The notes under the pieces: generated by a model | What the model saw: only the letters and a program-made list of their open reading frames with translations | Databases searched by the model: none | What the model was told of the DNA's origin: nothing | Assembly (NCBI RefSeq): GCF_003952525.1 | Contig: NZ_CP034451.1 | Location: forward strand, 5,866,501 to 5,930,500 | Origin: Mesorhizobium sp. M3A.F.Ca.ET.080.04.2.1 | GTDB lineage: Bacteria > Pseudomonadota > Alphaproteobacteria > Rhizobiales > Rhizobiaceae | Reading direction: 5' to 3' | DNA length: 64,000 nucleotides | In this document: piece by piece, positions 53,485 through 64,000 of the stretch | Position numbering within the stretch: the first letter of the stretch is position 1 | Layout of the letters: every line of letters starts with the position of its first letter | Made by a program: the position numbers and the translations under genes

Positions 53485-54366
53485 TCAGGCGCTCCTCTCG
53501 GACGCTTCGCCGTGCTCGGCGGGCGGATCGGTTCGGTACCAGCCGGTGATGATCGAGCGCAGCTCGTTGATCGGACCGGCGGCGAGGATCATCAGCATGT
53601 GGATGATGAAGAAGAGGACGAGCAGTACCATGACGGTGAAATGGATGGTGCGCGCCGTCTGTCTGCCGCCCAGAACTTCATTGAGCCACGGCAGAACCGA
53701 ATTCATGCTCGGCGACATGGCAAGACCGGTGATGATCATCAGCGGCAAAAGCACGAAGAGCACACCGCCATAAGCCATTTTCTGCAGCGTGTTGTATTCG
53801 CGCGTGTGATGGAACTTCAGCTTCGCGTGGTCGACGATGTCGCGCGGCAGCCTGCGCAGATCCTCCAGGCGCGGCGCGAGATCGCGCCGGATATGGCCGT
53901 TGACCAGGCCGGCGACCAGCCAGACGAGCAAAGTGGCGGAGAGCAGCCAGGCGAAGAAGAAATGCACGACGCGGGCGGTGCCGAGGTCGTAGTAGGAGGG
54001 GATCGTCGCCCAAGCGGGGAAGGCGCGCGGCGTCTCCTGGCCGGGAGGCCCCGACCAGCCAAGCACCCCGGTCGTATCGAAGCGATGGCCGAGGATCTCG
54101 GTGAAGCCGCGCGGTCCGCTGTCGGTGTTCTCGGCGCCGATCTTGAGGATCGTGTTGTTGTACTCGAAGCCCGATTCCTTGCCGACATAGAGCTGCGGGC
54201 GGGCGTTGAAGATCTGCAGGCCGGAAAGCAGCATGAAAAACAGCGAGAAAGCCCACAGCCAGTGGGTGAGCCGCGTCCAGCGCGACTGCCGGTAGATCAG
54301 CGTCGCCTGTTTCGGCGAGGCTTCCGCTTCCGCGGTGGGTTGGCTCCTGGCAACCGATCCCATCAT
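53485..54366 (-). CDS. Cytochrome b subunit partner of the Mo-oxidoreductase
   Basis: The 293-residue protein is a membrane cytochrome b of the cytochrome b561/thiosulfate reductase type. His residues lie in predicted membrane helices: RLTHWLWAFSLFFMLL (about 35), RVVHFFFAW (about 134), RTIHFTVMVL and FFIIHMLMI near the C-terminus. About five membrane segments are visible. A loop of about 70 residues separates helices 1 and 2, probably periplasmic. It is directly upstream of the molybdopterin enzyme and would pass quinol electrons to it. Adjacent ATGs at the start leave the exact start open by one codon. Confidence 0.86.
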   Translation of the reverse strand: MMGSVARSQPTAEAEASPKQATLIYRQSRWTRLTHWLWAFSLFFMLLSGLQIFNARPQLYVGKESGFEYNNTILKIGAENTDSGPRGFTEILGHRFDTTGVLGWSGPPGQETPRAFPAWATIPSYYDLGTARVVHFFFAWLLSATLLVWLVAGLVNGHIRRDLAPRLEDLRRLPRDIVDHAKLKFHHTREYNTLQKMAYGGVLFVLLPLMIITGLAMSPSMNSVLPWLNEVLGGRQTARTIHFTVMVLLVLFFIIHMLMILAAGPINELRSIITGWYRTDPPAEHGEASERSA

Positions 54367-54461
54367 TGTCCTCCGGCCGCGTGCTCCGTCGCGGCATCAA
54401 CTCATTGTCTTCCCCCAATACGTTGCGGGACAAGGTGATGTTTCACGCCATCACGGATTTA

Positions 54462-55139
54462 TTACGGTGAGCCGAGAGTGACGGCGAGGTTGACCGCGGC
54501 GGCGACGATCACCGTGTTGAAGAAGAACGACAGGATCGAGTGGACAAGCACGACACGGCGCATATGCGAAGTCGTGATACCCGTATCGGCGGTTTGCGCG
54601 GTCATGCCGATGACAGTCGCGAAATAGAGGAAGTCGGACCCTTCCGGCCGTTTGCCGCCCGGAAAATCGAGGCCGCCGACCGGATCCTTCTTCTTGCCTT
54701 TCCCGTCGACGTCATCGCCGTTCATCCAATAAACATGCGCGTAATGCAGCGCCGCCATGGCGTGGATGGTGAACCAGCCAAGCGGGATCGACAGCAGCGC
54801 GAACGTCAGTTCGACCGGATGCGCGCTGCCCTTCTGGTTGATAAGCTGAAACAGGGAGCCAAGGGCGATGCCTACGACGAACAGGGTGACCGCAAAAATC
54901 AGCAACACCGGAAGGTCGGTGGCGCGCGCGTTCTTGCTGAGGTAGCGGCCGGTAAGCCTCGGCATCAGGGCGAGCACGAGGCCGATATAGGCGACGAAGA
55001 AGGCGTTGGCGCCGATCGAGTAGGCGAGCGGCGCACGCAGCAGCAGCGCAGTCGCTAGCGCCACGGCTCCGACGATCGCGGCGACGGCGAACTGCATGTG
55101 CCGGTACAGCGGTGGTTTGACGGAGGTGTCGTCAACCAT
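54462..55139 (-). CDS. DUF1345 membrane protein
   Basis: The 225-residue protein has five or six membrane helices (about 15-30, 35-55, 75-95, 105-125, 195-220) and the DUF1345 features FATVIGMTAQTADTGITTSHMRRVVLVHS and LHYAHVYW. The family is predicted to form small membrane proteins of unknown function. The start chosen is the ATG at 55139, which follows AAGG; an open upstream extension overlaps the YaiI gene end. It lies 20 bases after the YaiI stop, so both are probably on one transcript. Confidence 0.85.
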   Translation of the reverse strand: MVDDTSVKPPLYRHMQFAVAAIVGAVALATALLLRAPLAYSIGANAFFVAYIGLVLALMPRLTGRYLSKNARATDLPVLLIFAVTLFVVGIALGSLFQLINQKGSAHPVELTFALLSIPLGWFTIHAMAALHYAHVYWMNGDDVDGKGKKKDPVGGLDFPGGKRPEGSDFLYFATVIGMTAQTADTGITTSHMRRVVLVHSILSFFFNTVIVAAAVNLAVTLGSP

Positions 55140-55159
55140 GGCCAGCCTTGCGAAAGCGT

Positions 55160-55627
55160 TCAGCCCGGTGTGGCGGATTTCAGGGCCCACCGCAAGATGC
55201 GGTCAAGCTCGCCAAGAAAGCGCGAGCGGTCCTGCGGCGTGAAGGCGGCGTTGAAGCCGCGGCTCTCGCCGGTCTCGCGCAGATGCTGCTTGAGATCGCG
55301 CATGGCCACCGCCATTCCAATGGTTTCGGGCGTGAAGAGACGGCCGGTGGGTCCCAGCACATGCGCGCCGAGCGCAACCGTGCGTGCCGCAAGCGGGATA
55401 TCGGCCGTCACGACGATGTCGTTGGACTTGGTATTTTCCACAATCCAGTCGTCCGCGGCATCCGCGCCCTTTGAGACGACGACATTGCGGATCATCGGAT
55501 CGCGGGAAGGGCGCAGGCCGCCATTGGAAACGTAGGTGACCAGGACGCCATGGCGCTCCGCCACCTTCTCGACCTCGGCCTTGACCGGACAGGCATCGGC
55601 GTCGACGTAGATGGAGGGTGCAGGCAA
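55160..55627 (-). CDS. YaiI/YqxD-family protein (DUF188)
   Basis: The product is about 155 residues from the TTG at 55627, which follows GGAGAGA and gives the normal family start (PAPSIYVDADACPVK). A longer frame to 55675 would run into a terminator-like hairpin. The acidic motifs DADACP, GADAADDWI and NDIVVTADIPLA are those of a PIN-like nuclease fold, and the family is uncharacterised. It sits between gfa and the DUF1345 gene. Confidence 0.88.
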   Translation of the reverse strand: MPAPSIYVDADACPVKAEVEKVAERHGVLVTYVSNGGLRPSRDPMIRNVVVSKGADAADDWIVENTKSNDIVVTADIPLAARTVALGAHVLGPTGRLFTPETIGMAVAMRDLKQHLRETGESRGFNAAFTPQDRSRFLGELDRILRWALKSATPG

Positions 55628-55645
55628 TCGTCTCTCCAACGCAAC

Positions 55646-55671
55646 AAGGGGCCAGCAATAGCCGGCCCCTT
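55646..55671 (-). terminator. Probable gfa terminator hairpin
   Basis: Perfect 8-bp arms AAGGGGCC and GGCCCCTT separated by ten bases, 19 bases after the gfa stop on the minus strand. The stem is GC-rich and is followed by TTGTTG rather than a strong U-tract. It probably separates gfa-adhC expression from the YaiI gene. Confidence 0.6.
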
Positions 55672-55690
55672 GCATGAAACCCTGGAATTG

Positions 55691-56260
55691 TCAGCCCGCC
55701 AGGGCGCCGGACTTCTTCGCGGTCCAGGTGGCGATATAATCCATCAGGCCGGGATTGAGGCAGTCATAGGGTTCCAACCCGATCGACTTCAGCTGGGAGC
55801 GAATGCTGTCCATCCGGCTCGGGTCGACGCCGGATTCGATGATCGACGACACGAAGGCGGCAAAGCCCGGTGGCGACCAGCCATCCTCCTCGAAACGCTC
55901 GGGATGAATGAAGGACAGCCCCTTGAACGGATGGTCGCGCTCTACCGGTCCGTACATGTGAACGCCGCAATTGGTGCAGGCGTGGCGCTGGATGAGCGCT
56001 GCCGGGTCGACCACCTTCAGCTTGTCGCCATTCTCGGTGACGGTGACGTCGCCGGTGCCGGCAACGGCCACGACCGAGAACACAGCACCCTCAGGCTTCC
56101 AGCATTTGGTGCAGCCGCAGGCGTGGTTGTGGGCGATCTGGCCCTTGACCTTCACCTTCACCGGATTGCTGGTGCAGGCGCAGACCAACGTGCCGCCGGC
56201 AAAGCTCGCGCTTTCCTTCGGCAGGCCATTGTCGATTTTCGGATGCAGTTTTTCCGCCAT
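55691..56260 (-). CDS. gfa: S-(hydroxymethyl)glutathione synthase
   Basis: Gfa is the glutathione-dependent formaldehyde-activating enzyme that promotes or stabilises the adduct of formaldehyde and glutathione. The 189-residue product has the zinc-binding Cys sets of the family: [27 protein letters not shown] and [12 protein letters not shown]. The ATG at 56260 follows GGGAGGAA. It lies 61 bases downstream of adhC, whose product oxidises the adduct, so the pair forms a formaldehyde detoxification operon. Confidence 0.95.
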   Translation of the reverse strand: MAEKLHPKIDNGLPKESASFAGGTLVCACTSNPVKVKVKGQIAHNHACGCTKCWKPEGAVFSVVAVAGTGDVTVTENGDKLKVVDPAALIQRHACTNCGVHMYGPVERDHPFKGLSFIHPERFEEDGWSPPGFAAFVSSIIESGVDPSRMDSIRSQLKSIGLEPYDCLNPGLMDYIATWTAKKSGALAG

Positions 56261-56321
56261 TCGTATTTCCTCCCATGTTTGCCAGGCCGCGGGCGTGGTC
56301 GCCGGCGGCCGCTGGCTTTCC

Positions 56322-57449
56322 TCAGTAAACCACGACACTCCGGATCGACTTGCCCTCATGCATGAGGTCGAAGCCCTTGTTGATGTCTTCGAGCTTCAGC
56401 GTATGGGTGATCATCGGGTCGATCTGGATCTTGCCTTCCATGTACCAGTCGACGATCTTCGGCACGTCGGTGCGGCCGCGCGCGCCGCCGAAGGCGGTGC
56501 CCATCCAACTGCGGCCGGTCACCAACTGGAACGGCCGCGTCGAAATCTCCTGGCCGGCGCCGGCGACGCCGATGATGATCGACTTGCCCCAACCGCGATG
56601 CGAGGCTTCGAGCGCCTGGCGCATCACCTTGGTGTTGCCGGTGCAGTCGAAGGTGTAGTCGGCGCCGCCGATCTGGTCGGCGCCGCGCTTGGTCATGTTG
56701 ACCAGGTAAGGGACGATGTCGCCGTCGATCTCCTTAGGGTTGACGAAATGCGTCATGCCGAATTTCTCGCCCCAGGGCTTCTTGTCGTTGTTGACGTCGA
56801 CGCCGATGATCATGTCGGCGCCGGCAAGCTTGAGGCCCTGGATGACGTTGAGGCCGATGCCGCCAAGCCCGAACACCACCGCGGTAGCGCCCTGCTCGAC
56901 CTTGGCGGTGTTGATCACCGCGCCGATGCCGGTGGTGACGCCGCAGCCGATGTAGCAGATCTTGTCGAAGGGGGCGTCCGCATTGACCTTGGCCAGCGCG
57001 ATCTCTGGCAGCACGGTGAAGTTGGAGAAGGTCGAGCAGCCCATGTAGTGGAACAGTTTTTCGCCGCCGACCGAGAAGCGCGAGGTGCCGTCCGGCATCA
57101 AGCCCTGTCCCTGCGTGGCGCGGATCGCCGTGCACAGGTTGGTCTTGCGCGACAGGCAGGACGGGCACTGCCGGCATTCCGGCGTGTAGAGCGGAATGAC
57201 GTGGTCGCCCTTCTTGAGCGAGGTGACGCCCTTGCCGACGTCGACGACGATGCCGGCGCCTTCATGGCCCAGGATCGCCGGAAACAGGCCTTCCGGGTCG
57301 GCACCCGACAGCGTGAACTCGTCGGTGTGGCAGATGCCGGTCGCCTTGACCTCTACCAGCACCTCGCCCTCGCGCGGACCTTCGAGGTCGACCTCCATGA
57401 TCTCCAGCGGCTTTCCGGCGGCGACAGCTACTGCAGCACGCGTTTTCAT
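56322..57449 (-). CDS. adhC: S-(hydroxymethyl)glutathione dehydrogenase (class III ADH)
   Basis: This enzyme oxidises S-hydroxymethylglutathione to S-formylglutathione with NAD and also reduces S-nitrosoglutathione. The 375-residue protein has the zinc ADH motifs: catalytic zinc Cys in [30 protein letters not shown], the structural zinc cluster [15 protein letters not shown], and the Rossmann [12 protein letters not shown]. It starts after GGGAGGAA. The formyl product would need FghA, which is not in the window. It is divergent from pccA over 267 bases. Confidence 0.96.
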   Translation of the reverse strand: MKTRAAVAVAAGKPLEIMEVDLEGPREGEVLVEVKATGICHTDEFTLSGADPEGLFPAILGHEGAGIVVDVGKGVTSLKKGDHVIPLYTPECRQCPSCLSRKTNLCTAIRATQGQGLMPDGTSRFSVGGEKLFHYMGCSTFSNFTVLPEIALAKVNADAPFDKICYIGCGVTTGIGAVINTAKVEQGATAVVFGLGGIGLNVIQGLKLAGADMIIGVDVNNDKKPWGEKFGMTHFVNPKEIDGDIVPYLVNMTKRGADQIGGADYTFDCTGNTKVMRQALEASHRGWGKSIIIGVAGAGQEISTRPFQLVTGRSWMGTAFGGARGRTDVPKIVDWYMEGKIQIDPMITHTLKLEDINKGFDLMHEGKSIRSVVVY

Positions 57450-57716
57450 GAGGCTTTTCCTCCCAAGGCAATCTTAAAGTTTCAGGTTACGACAGGCTGC
57501 CAAGCCCGCCCGGCGAAGCGAGTAACAGCCTGCCATCAATCATACGCCCGCTACCACATTAGCGGGTTCGGGGGTAAGGGCAATGTTTCTTGCGACGTTT
57601 TTCGGCGCTTCTGCAATCCTGCGGCTTCAACCGCAAAGGGCAAAATCTCCAGACCCTTGAGACGCCCCGGAATAGCCCATAGAACTTGGAAGACTTCGCC
57701 GGAGGACGACATCCGA

Positions 57717-59729
<2,013 letters not shown>

Positions 59730-59948
59730 TGCTGCGAGGGCAGGTTCCCCACCCAGCCCCCACCCTCGCTCCGGCGCCACCTTCACTCAACATGCCGGAC
59801 TCACTGCGCGGCGACCATGAAGCGCTTCACAATGCGGTAGCGACGGGTTTCGGGGGAAGACGGGCCTGTTTCGCTGGCACATGGGCCGCCGGGCGACTAG
59901 ATTAGGGCCGAGCCGAGATTCTCGAAGACAAGCAAGGGCCTAAGTCGA

Positions 59949-62900
59949 TTGGCAGACGCAGGAACGACACGCGATCCGCTGAAGCAGGAAGCCATGGAAA
60001 GGGCGAGCCGACCGGAGCTGCCGGCGCGCACCTTCATCCATTTGCGGGTGCATTCGGCCTATTCGCTGCTGGAAGGCGCGCTGCAGCTCGGCGCCATCGT
60101 CGGCCACGCGGTCAAGAACGAAGCGCCGGCGATCGCGGTCACCGACACCAACAATCTGTTCGGTGCGCTGGAATTCGCGCAGAAGGCGGTCAAGGACGGC
60201 ATCCAGCCGATCATCGGCTGCCAGATCGATCTCGCCTTTTCCGGCGAGGCTGTCGAGGCGCAGCGCGATCGCCGCCGTCACGGTCCCGAGATGTCGCCGA
60301 TCGTGCTGATCGCCGCGACCGAAGCCGGCTATGCCAATCTTGTCCGGCTGATCAGCCGGGTCTATCTGGAGACGCCCCCCGGCGAGCCGGTGCATCTGAC
60401 CAGCGCGATGCTGGAAGGCTTGTGCGACGGCTTGATCTGCCTGACCGGCGGTCCGCGCGGCCCGATCGGCAGCGCGCTGAAGGCGGATCGCCGCGATCTC
60501 GCCGAGCAGCGGCTCCTTGCCCTCAAGGCGCTTTTCGGCGACCGGCTCTATGTCGAGCTCGAGCGCGTTCAGGGCTACGACCGTGCCGTCGAGAAGTCGA
60601 CGGTCGACCTCGCCTACAGCCATGAGCTGCCGCTGGTCGCGACCAACGAAGCCTTCTTCTCCAAGCGCGAGGACTATGAGGCGCATGACGCGCTGATCGC
60701 CATCGCCGAGGGCTCGGTGGTCGCCGCCGACAACCGCCGGCGGCTTTCGCCGGACAATTTCCTGCGCGAGCAGGCCGAGATGGCGCGGCTTTTCTCGGAC
60801 CTGCCGGAGGCGATCGACAACACGGTCGAGATCGCGATGCGCTGCTCCTATTATCCGAAGAACCGCAGCCCGATCCTGCCGCGCTTCACCGGCGCCGATG
60901 CCGCGGACAAGGACGCGGCGGAAAAGGCCGAGGCGGCTGAACTCGCCCGCCAGGCTCGCGAAGGGCTGGAGGCACGGCTTGCGGCGCATGGGCCAACCCC
61001 GGGCTACACGGTGGAGCAATATCGCGAGCGGCTCGAGTTCGAGCTCGGCATCATCGAGAAGATGAAGTTCCCGGGTTACTTCCTGATCGTTGCCGACTTC
61101 ATCAAATGGGCGAAATCGCAGGGCATCCCGGTCGGGCCGGGCCGTGGCTCCGGCGCCGGATCGCTGGTCGCCTATTCGACGACCATCACCGATATCGATC
61201 CGCTGCGCTTTTCACTGCTGTTCGAGCGCTTCCTCAACCCCGACCGCGTGTCGATGCCCGACTTCGACATCGACTTCTGCCAGGACCGGCGCGAGGAGGT
61301 GATCCGCTACGTTCAGCAGAAATACGGCCGCGACCAGGTCGGCCAGATCATCACCTTCGGTACGCTGCAGGCTCGCGCCGTGCTGCGCGATGTCGGCCGC
61401 GTGCTGCAGATGCCTTACGGCCAGGTCGACAAGCTTTCCAAAATGGTGCCGCAGAACCCGGCCAATCCCGTCAAGCTGGCCGATGCCATCGCCAACGAGC
61501 CTCGCTTCGCCGAGGAGGCCGAGAAAGAGCCGATCGTGCAGACGCTGCTCGAAACGGCGCAAAAGCTCGAGGGCCTCTACCGTCATGCCTCGACGCACGC
61601 CGCCGGCATCGTCATCGGCGATCGGCCGCTGTCGGAACTGGTGCCGATGTATCGCGATCCGCGTTCGGACATGCCGGTAACCCAGTTCAACATGAAATAT
61701 GTCGAGCAGGCGGGGCTGGTGAAGTTCGACTTCCTCGGCCTGAAGACGCTGACGGTGCTGGAAACGGCCGTGAAGCTCATCCGCCGGCGCGGCGTCGACA
61801 TCGATCTCGCGACGATACCGCTCGACGACAAGGACACTTACGCCATGCTGTCGCGCGGCGAGGTGGTCGGCGTGTTCCAGGTTGAAAGTGCGGGCATGCG
61901 CAAGGCGCTGATCGGCATGCGGCCGGACTGCATCGAGGACATCATCGCACTGGTCGCGCTCTACCGACCCGGCCCGATGGAGAACATCCCGACCTACAAT
62001 GCCAGAAAGCATGGCGAGGAGGAGATGGCCTCGATCCATCCCAAGATCGACCATCTGGTGAAGGAGACCCAAGGCGTCATCGTTTACCAGGAACAGGTGA
62101 TGCAGATCGCGCAGGAGCTTTCCGGCTATTCGCTGGGCGAAGCCGACCTGCTGCGCCGCGCCATGGGCAAGAAGATCCGCGCCGAGATGGACAAGCAGCG
62201 CGAGCGCTTCGTCACGGGTGCGGTCGAACGCGGCGTCGGCAAGGCGCAGGCCGACTTCATCTTCGACCTTCTGGCGAAGTTTGCCGATTACGGCTTCAAC
62301 AAGTCGCACGCTGCCGCCTATGCGGTCGTCTCCTATCAGACCGCCTACCTGAAGGCGCATTATCCGGTCGAATTCCTGGCGGCGTCGATGACGCTCGATA
62401 TGGGCAACACCGACAAGCTTGCCGATTTCAGGCAGGATGCGATGCGCCTCGGCATCGAAGTGGTTGCGCCTTCGGTGATGACCAGCTTCCGCCCCTTCGA
62501 GGTCGGCGAGAACAAGATCTTCTATTCGCTGGCGGCGCTGAAGGGCGTCGGCGATGCGGCGGTCGAGCACATCGTGCAGACGCGCGGCGAAAGGCCGTTC
62601 AAGAGCCTTGCCGACTTCTGCGAACGGGTCGATCCGAAGATCGTCGGCAAACGCGTTTTCGAGAGCCTGATCATGGCCGGTGCGCTGGATTGCTTCGGAC
62701 ATGACCGCGCCGCCATGATGGCCGGCGTGGAGCGCATGATGGGGCTGGCGTCTCTAGCGCAGCAGAATGCCATCTCCGGCCAGGCGGATATCTTTGGTGC
62801 CTCGCTCGGTGCGCAGTCGCAGGCGCTCAACCTCCCGGCCACCGATCCCTGGCTGGCCGCAGACAAGCTGCACCGCGAATTCCAGGTGGTCGGCTTCTAC

Positions 62901-63476
62901 CTGTCGGCGCATCCGCTCGACGAATACAAGGCGGCGCTGCAGAAGATGCGGGTGCAGAACTGGGCGGAGTTTTCGGCGGCGGTGAAACGCGGCGCCGCCG
63001 CCGGCCGGCTTGCCGGCACCGTCACCACCAAGCAGGAGCGCAAGACCCGCACCGGCAACAAGATGGGTGTCGTGCAGTTTTCAGATACGACCGGACAGTA
63101 TGAAGCCGTGCTGTTCTCGGAAGGACTGGCGCAATATCGCGACATGCTGGAGCCAGGCCGCTCGGTTGTGATCACGGTCTCGGCGGAAGACCGGCCGGAA
63201 GGCATCAATCTTCGCATCCAGACGGTGCAGTCGCTGGAGGACGAGGCCAGCCGCATCCAGAAGGCGCTGCGCATTTTCGTGCGCGACGCCCAGCCGATCA
63301 GCACCCTTGCCAACCAGCTCGCCGTAAAGGGCGAAGGGCAGGTGAGTTTCGTGCTCATCAAGGAGGCCGGACAGGGCGAGGTCGAGATCGAATTGCCCAA
63401 CCGCTATCGCATCTCGCCGCAGGTCGCATCGGCCATGCGCGCGGTTCCCGGCGTGGTGGAAGTGGAACTGGTCTAG
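59949..63476 (+). CDS. dnaE: DNA polymerase III alpha subunit
   Basis: The main replicative polymerase, 1175 residues. It has the N-terminal PHP domain (HLRVHSAYSLLEGAL), the C-family polymerase core with the catalytic Asp in MPDFDIDFCQDRREEV (Asp438, Asp440, Asp442), GRGSGAGSLVAYSTTIT, helix-hairpin-helix and OB-fold domains, and a beta-clamp-binding end. Length is right for DnaE1 and there is no sign of the error-prone DnaE2 (ImuC) type. It starts with TTG at 59949; an ATG at 59994 after AGGAAG is an alternative. It stands 219 bases after pccA. Confidence 0.96.
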   Translation: MADAGTTRDPLKQEAMERASRPELPARTFIHLRVHSAYSLLEGALQLGAIVGHAVKNEAPAIAVTDTNNLFGALEFAQKAVKDGIQPIIGCQIDLAFSGEAVEAQRDRRRHGPEMSPIVLIAATEAGYANLVRLISRVYLETPPGEPVHLTSAMLEGLCDGLICLTGGPRGPIGSALKADRRDLAEQRLLALKALFGDRLYVELERVQGYDRAVEKSTVDLAYSHELPLVATNEAFFSKREDYEAHDALIAIAEGSVVAADNRRRLSPDNFLREQAEMARLFSDLPEAIDNTVEIAMRCSYYPKNRSPILPRFTGADAADKDAAEKAEAAELARQAREGLEARLAAHGPTPGYTVEQYRERLEFELGIIEKMKFPGYFLIVADFIKWAKSQGIPVGPGRGSGAGSLVAYSTTITDIDPLRFSLLFERFLNPDRVSMPDFDIDFCQDRREEVIRYVQQKYGRDQVGQIITFGTLQARAVLRDVGRVLQMPYGQVDKLSKMVPQNPANPVKLADAIANEPRFAEEAEKEPIVQTLLETAQKLEGLYRHASTHAAGIVIGDRPLSELVPMYRDPRSDMPVTQFNMKYVEQAGLVKFDFLGLKTLTVLETAVKLIRRRGVDIDLATIPLDDKDTYAMLSRGEVVGVFQVESAGMRKALIGMRPDCIEDIIALVALYRPGPMENIPTYNARKHGEEEMASIHPKIDHLVKETQGVIVYQEQVMQIAQELSGYSLGEADLLRRAMGKKIRAEMDKQRERFVTGAVERGVGKAQADFIFDLLAKFADYGFNKSHAAAYAVVSYQTAYLKAHYPVEFLAASMTLDMGNTDKLADFRQDAMRLGIEVVAPSVMTSFRPFEVGENKIFYSLAALKGVGDAAVEHIVQTRGERPFKSLADFCERVDPKIVGKRVFESLIMAGALDCFGHDRAAMMAGVERMMGLASLAQQNAISGQADIFGASLGAQSQALNLPATDPWLAADKLHREFQVVGFYLSAHPLDEYKAALQKMRVQNWAEFSAAVKRGAAAGRLAGTVTTKQERKTRTGNKMGVVQFSDTTGQYEAVLFSEGLAQYRDMLEPGRSVVITVSAEDRPEGINLRIQTVQSLEDEASRIQKALRIFVRDAQPISTLANQLAVKGEGQVSFVLIKEAGQGEVEIELPNRYRISPQVASAMRAVPGVVEVELV

Positions 63477-63477
63477 C

Positions 63478-64000
63478 TCAGGGAGTCGCGGCTTCGGCTT
63501 CGGCCACCCGCGGCGTTTTGCGCTGCAGATTTAGCAGATTGCCCAACAGGATCAGCATGGCGCCGCCGGCGGTGAAGACGTCGATCTGTTCGTGGTAAAG
63601 CAGCCAGCCGACCAGCGCCGACAGCGGCACGCGCAGGAAATCCATCGGCGAAATGATGGTGGCGTCGGCATAGGCGAGCGCGCGGGCCAGGCAGAAATGC
63701 GATGACATGCCGGTGAAGGCGATGACGACGATCCATGGCCAGAGCGCAAGCGACGGATTGCGCCATTCATAGAGCGCCGGGATGAGGCCGATTGCCGACT
63801 GGATGAGCAGCATCCAGAAAATGATGCGCACGACGCTGTCGGTGCGTGTCAGCGATTTCACCAGCACCATCGAGATGCCGAAACAAACGGCGGCGCCCAG
63901 CACCACCAGATGGCCTGGATCCATGGAGCCGGCACTGGGGCGCACGATGATCACCACGCCGACCAGTCCGAGCACGATCGCTGCCAACCTTGGCTTTGAG
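63478..64000 (-). CDS. DMT/EamA-type transporter, partial
   Basis: The C-terminal part of a drug/metabolite transporter; the N-terminus lies beyond the right edge, since the frame continues to the last base. About 173 residues are visible, with at least five hydrophobic helices (AAIVLGLVGVVIIVRP, LGAAVCFGISMVLVK, VRIIFWMLLIQSAIGLIPAL, WIVVIAFTGMSSHFCLARAL, FTAGGAMLILLGNLLNL). The EamA repeat feature ADATIISPMDFLRVPLSALVGWLL is clear. The gene is convergent with dnaE, with one base between stops. The substrate is unknown. Confidence 0.85.
   Translation of the reverse strand, partial: SKPRLAAIVLGLVGVVIIVRPSAGSMDPGHLVVLGAAVCFGISMVLVKSLTRTDSVVRIIFWMLLIQSAIGLIPALYEWRNPSLALWPWIVVIAFTGMSSHFCLARALAYADATIISPMDFLRVPLSALVGWLLYHEQIDVFTAGGAMLILLGNLLNLQRKTPRVAEAEAATP

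Noticed and set aside
55971..57716. Very long extension of the pccA frame upstream
   Set aside because: It is antisense to gfa and adhC; the ATG at 57717 follows GGAGGA and starts the conserved biotin carboxylase domain.

Overview
The window looks like chromosomal DNA from a Rhizobiales alphaproteobacterium, most likely Mesorhizobium or a near relative. The reasons are the high GC with strong GC3 bias, the gene order hom-glpX-recJ, the cpa/tad pilus cluster next to parE, a class I PHA synthase, a tandem glycine riboswitch ahead of gcvTHP, and Rhizobiales-type intergenic palindromes. The genus is inferred from gene content; no search was run.

Left arm (1-8626): an accessory segment ending exactly at the 3' end of a tRNA-Glu gene (8627-8701, minus strand), the classic position for an integrated island whose other end lies outside the window. 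It carries an overlapping three-gene unit ending in a phage-type terminase large subunit, an unrecognised helical protein, a stand-alone CHAT (caspase-like) protein, a two-gene minus-strand operon of an unknown protein plus an XRE-ImmA/IrrE regulator-protease with a long inverted repeat before it, and a zinc-ribbon DUF4145 protein. No integrase, capsid, portal or lysis gene is visible. This is the strongest candidate for an undescribed system: a phage-satellite or defence-type cassette.

Core (8.7-34.9 kb): a lipoprotein M15 peptidase, phaC, an AlaC-type aminotransferase with homoserine dehydrogenase, glpX, recJ, a patatin phospholipase, hisI, folE, a NifU/IscU-like scaffold, a TolA-C-like secreted protein, yidD, a class D beta-lactamase, thrS, a secreted repeat protein, a nitroreductase/flavin reductase pair, a methyltransferase remnant, a CoA-ester lyase/MaoC pair, a DUF2336 protein, an FUSC-type exporter and parE.

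Pilus and glycine regions (35.1-49 kb): cpaB-cpaC-small lipoprotein-cpaE-cpaF-tadB-tadC-tadD form a Tad (Flp) pilus assembly cluster that lacks the pilin, prepilin peptidase and TadE/G genes here. A membrane GGDEF protein follows. Then gcvP, gcvH and gcvT run leftward from a two-aptamer glycine riboswitch.

Right arm (49.2-64 kb): a complete IS256-family element with inverted repeats and an 8-bp target duplication, a duplicated-domain conserved protein, a Fic toxin/antitoxin pair, a molybdopterin oxidoreductase with its cytochrome b, DUF1345 and YaiI proteins, the glutathione-dependent formaldehyde genes gfa and adhC, propionyl-CoA carboxylase alpha (pccA), dnaE, and the 3' part of a DMT/EamA transporter cut by the window end.
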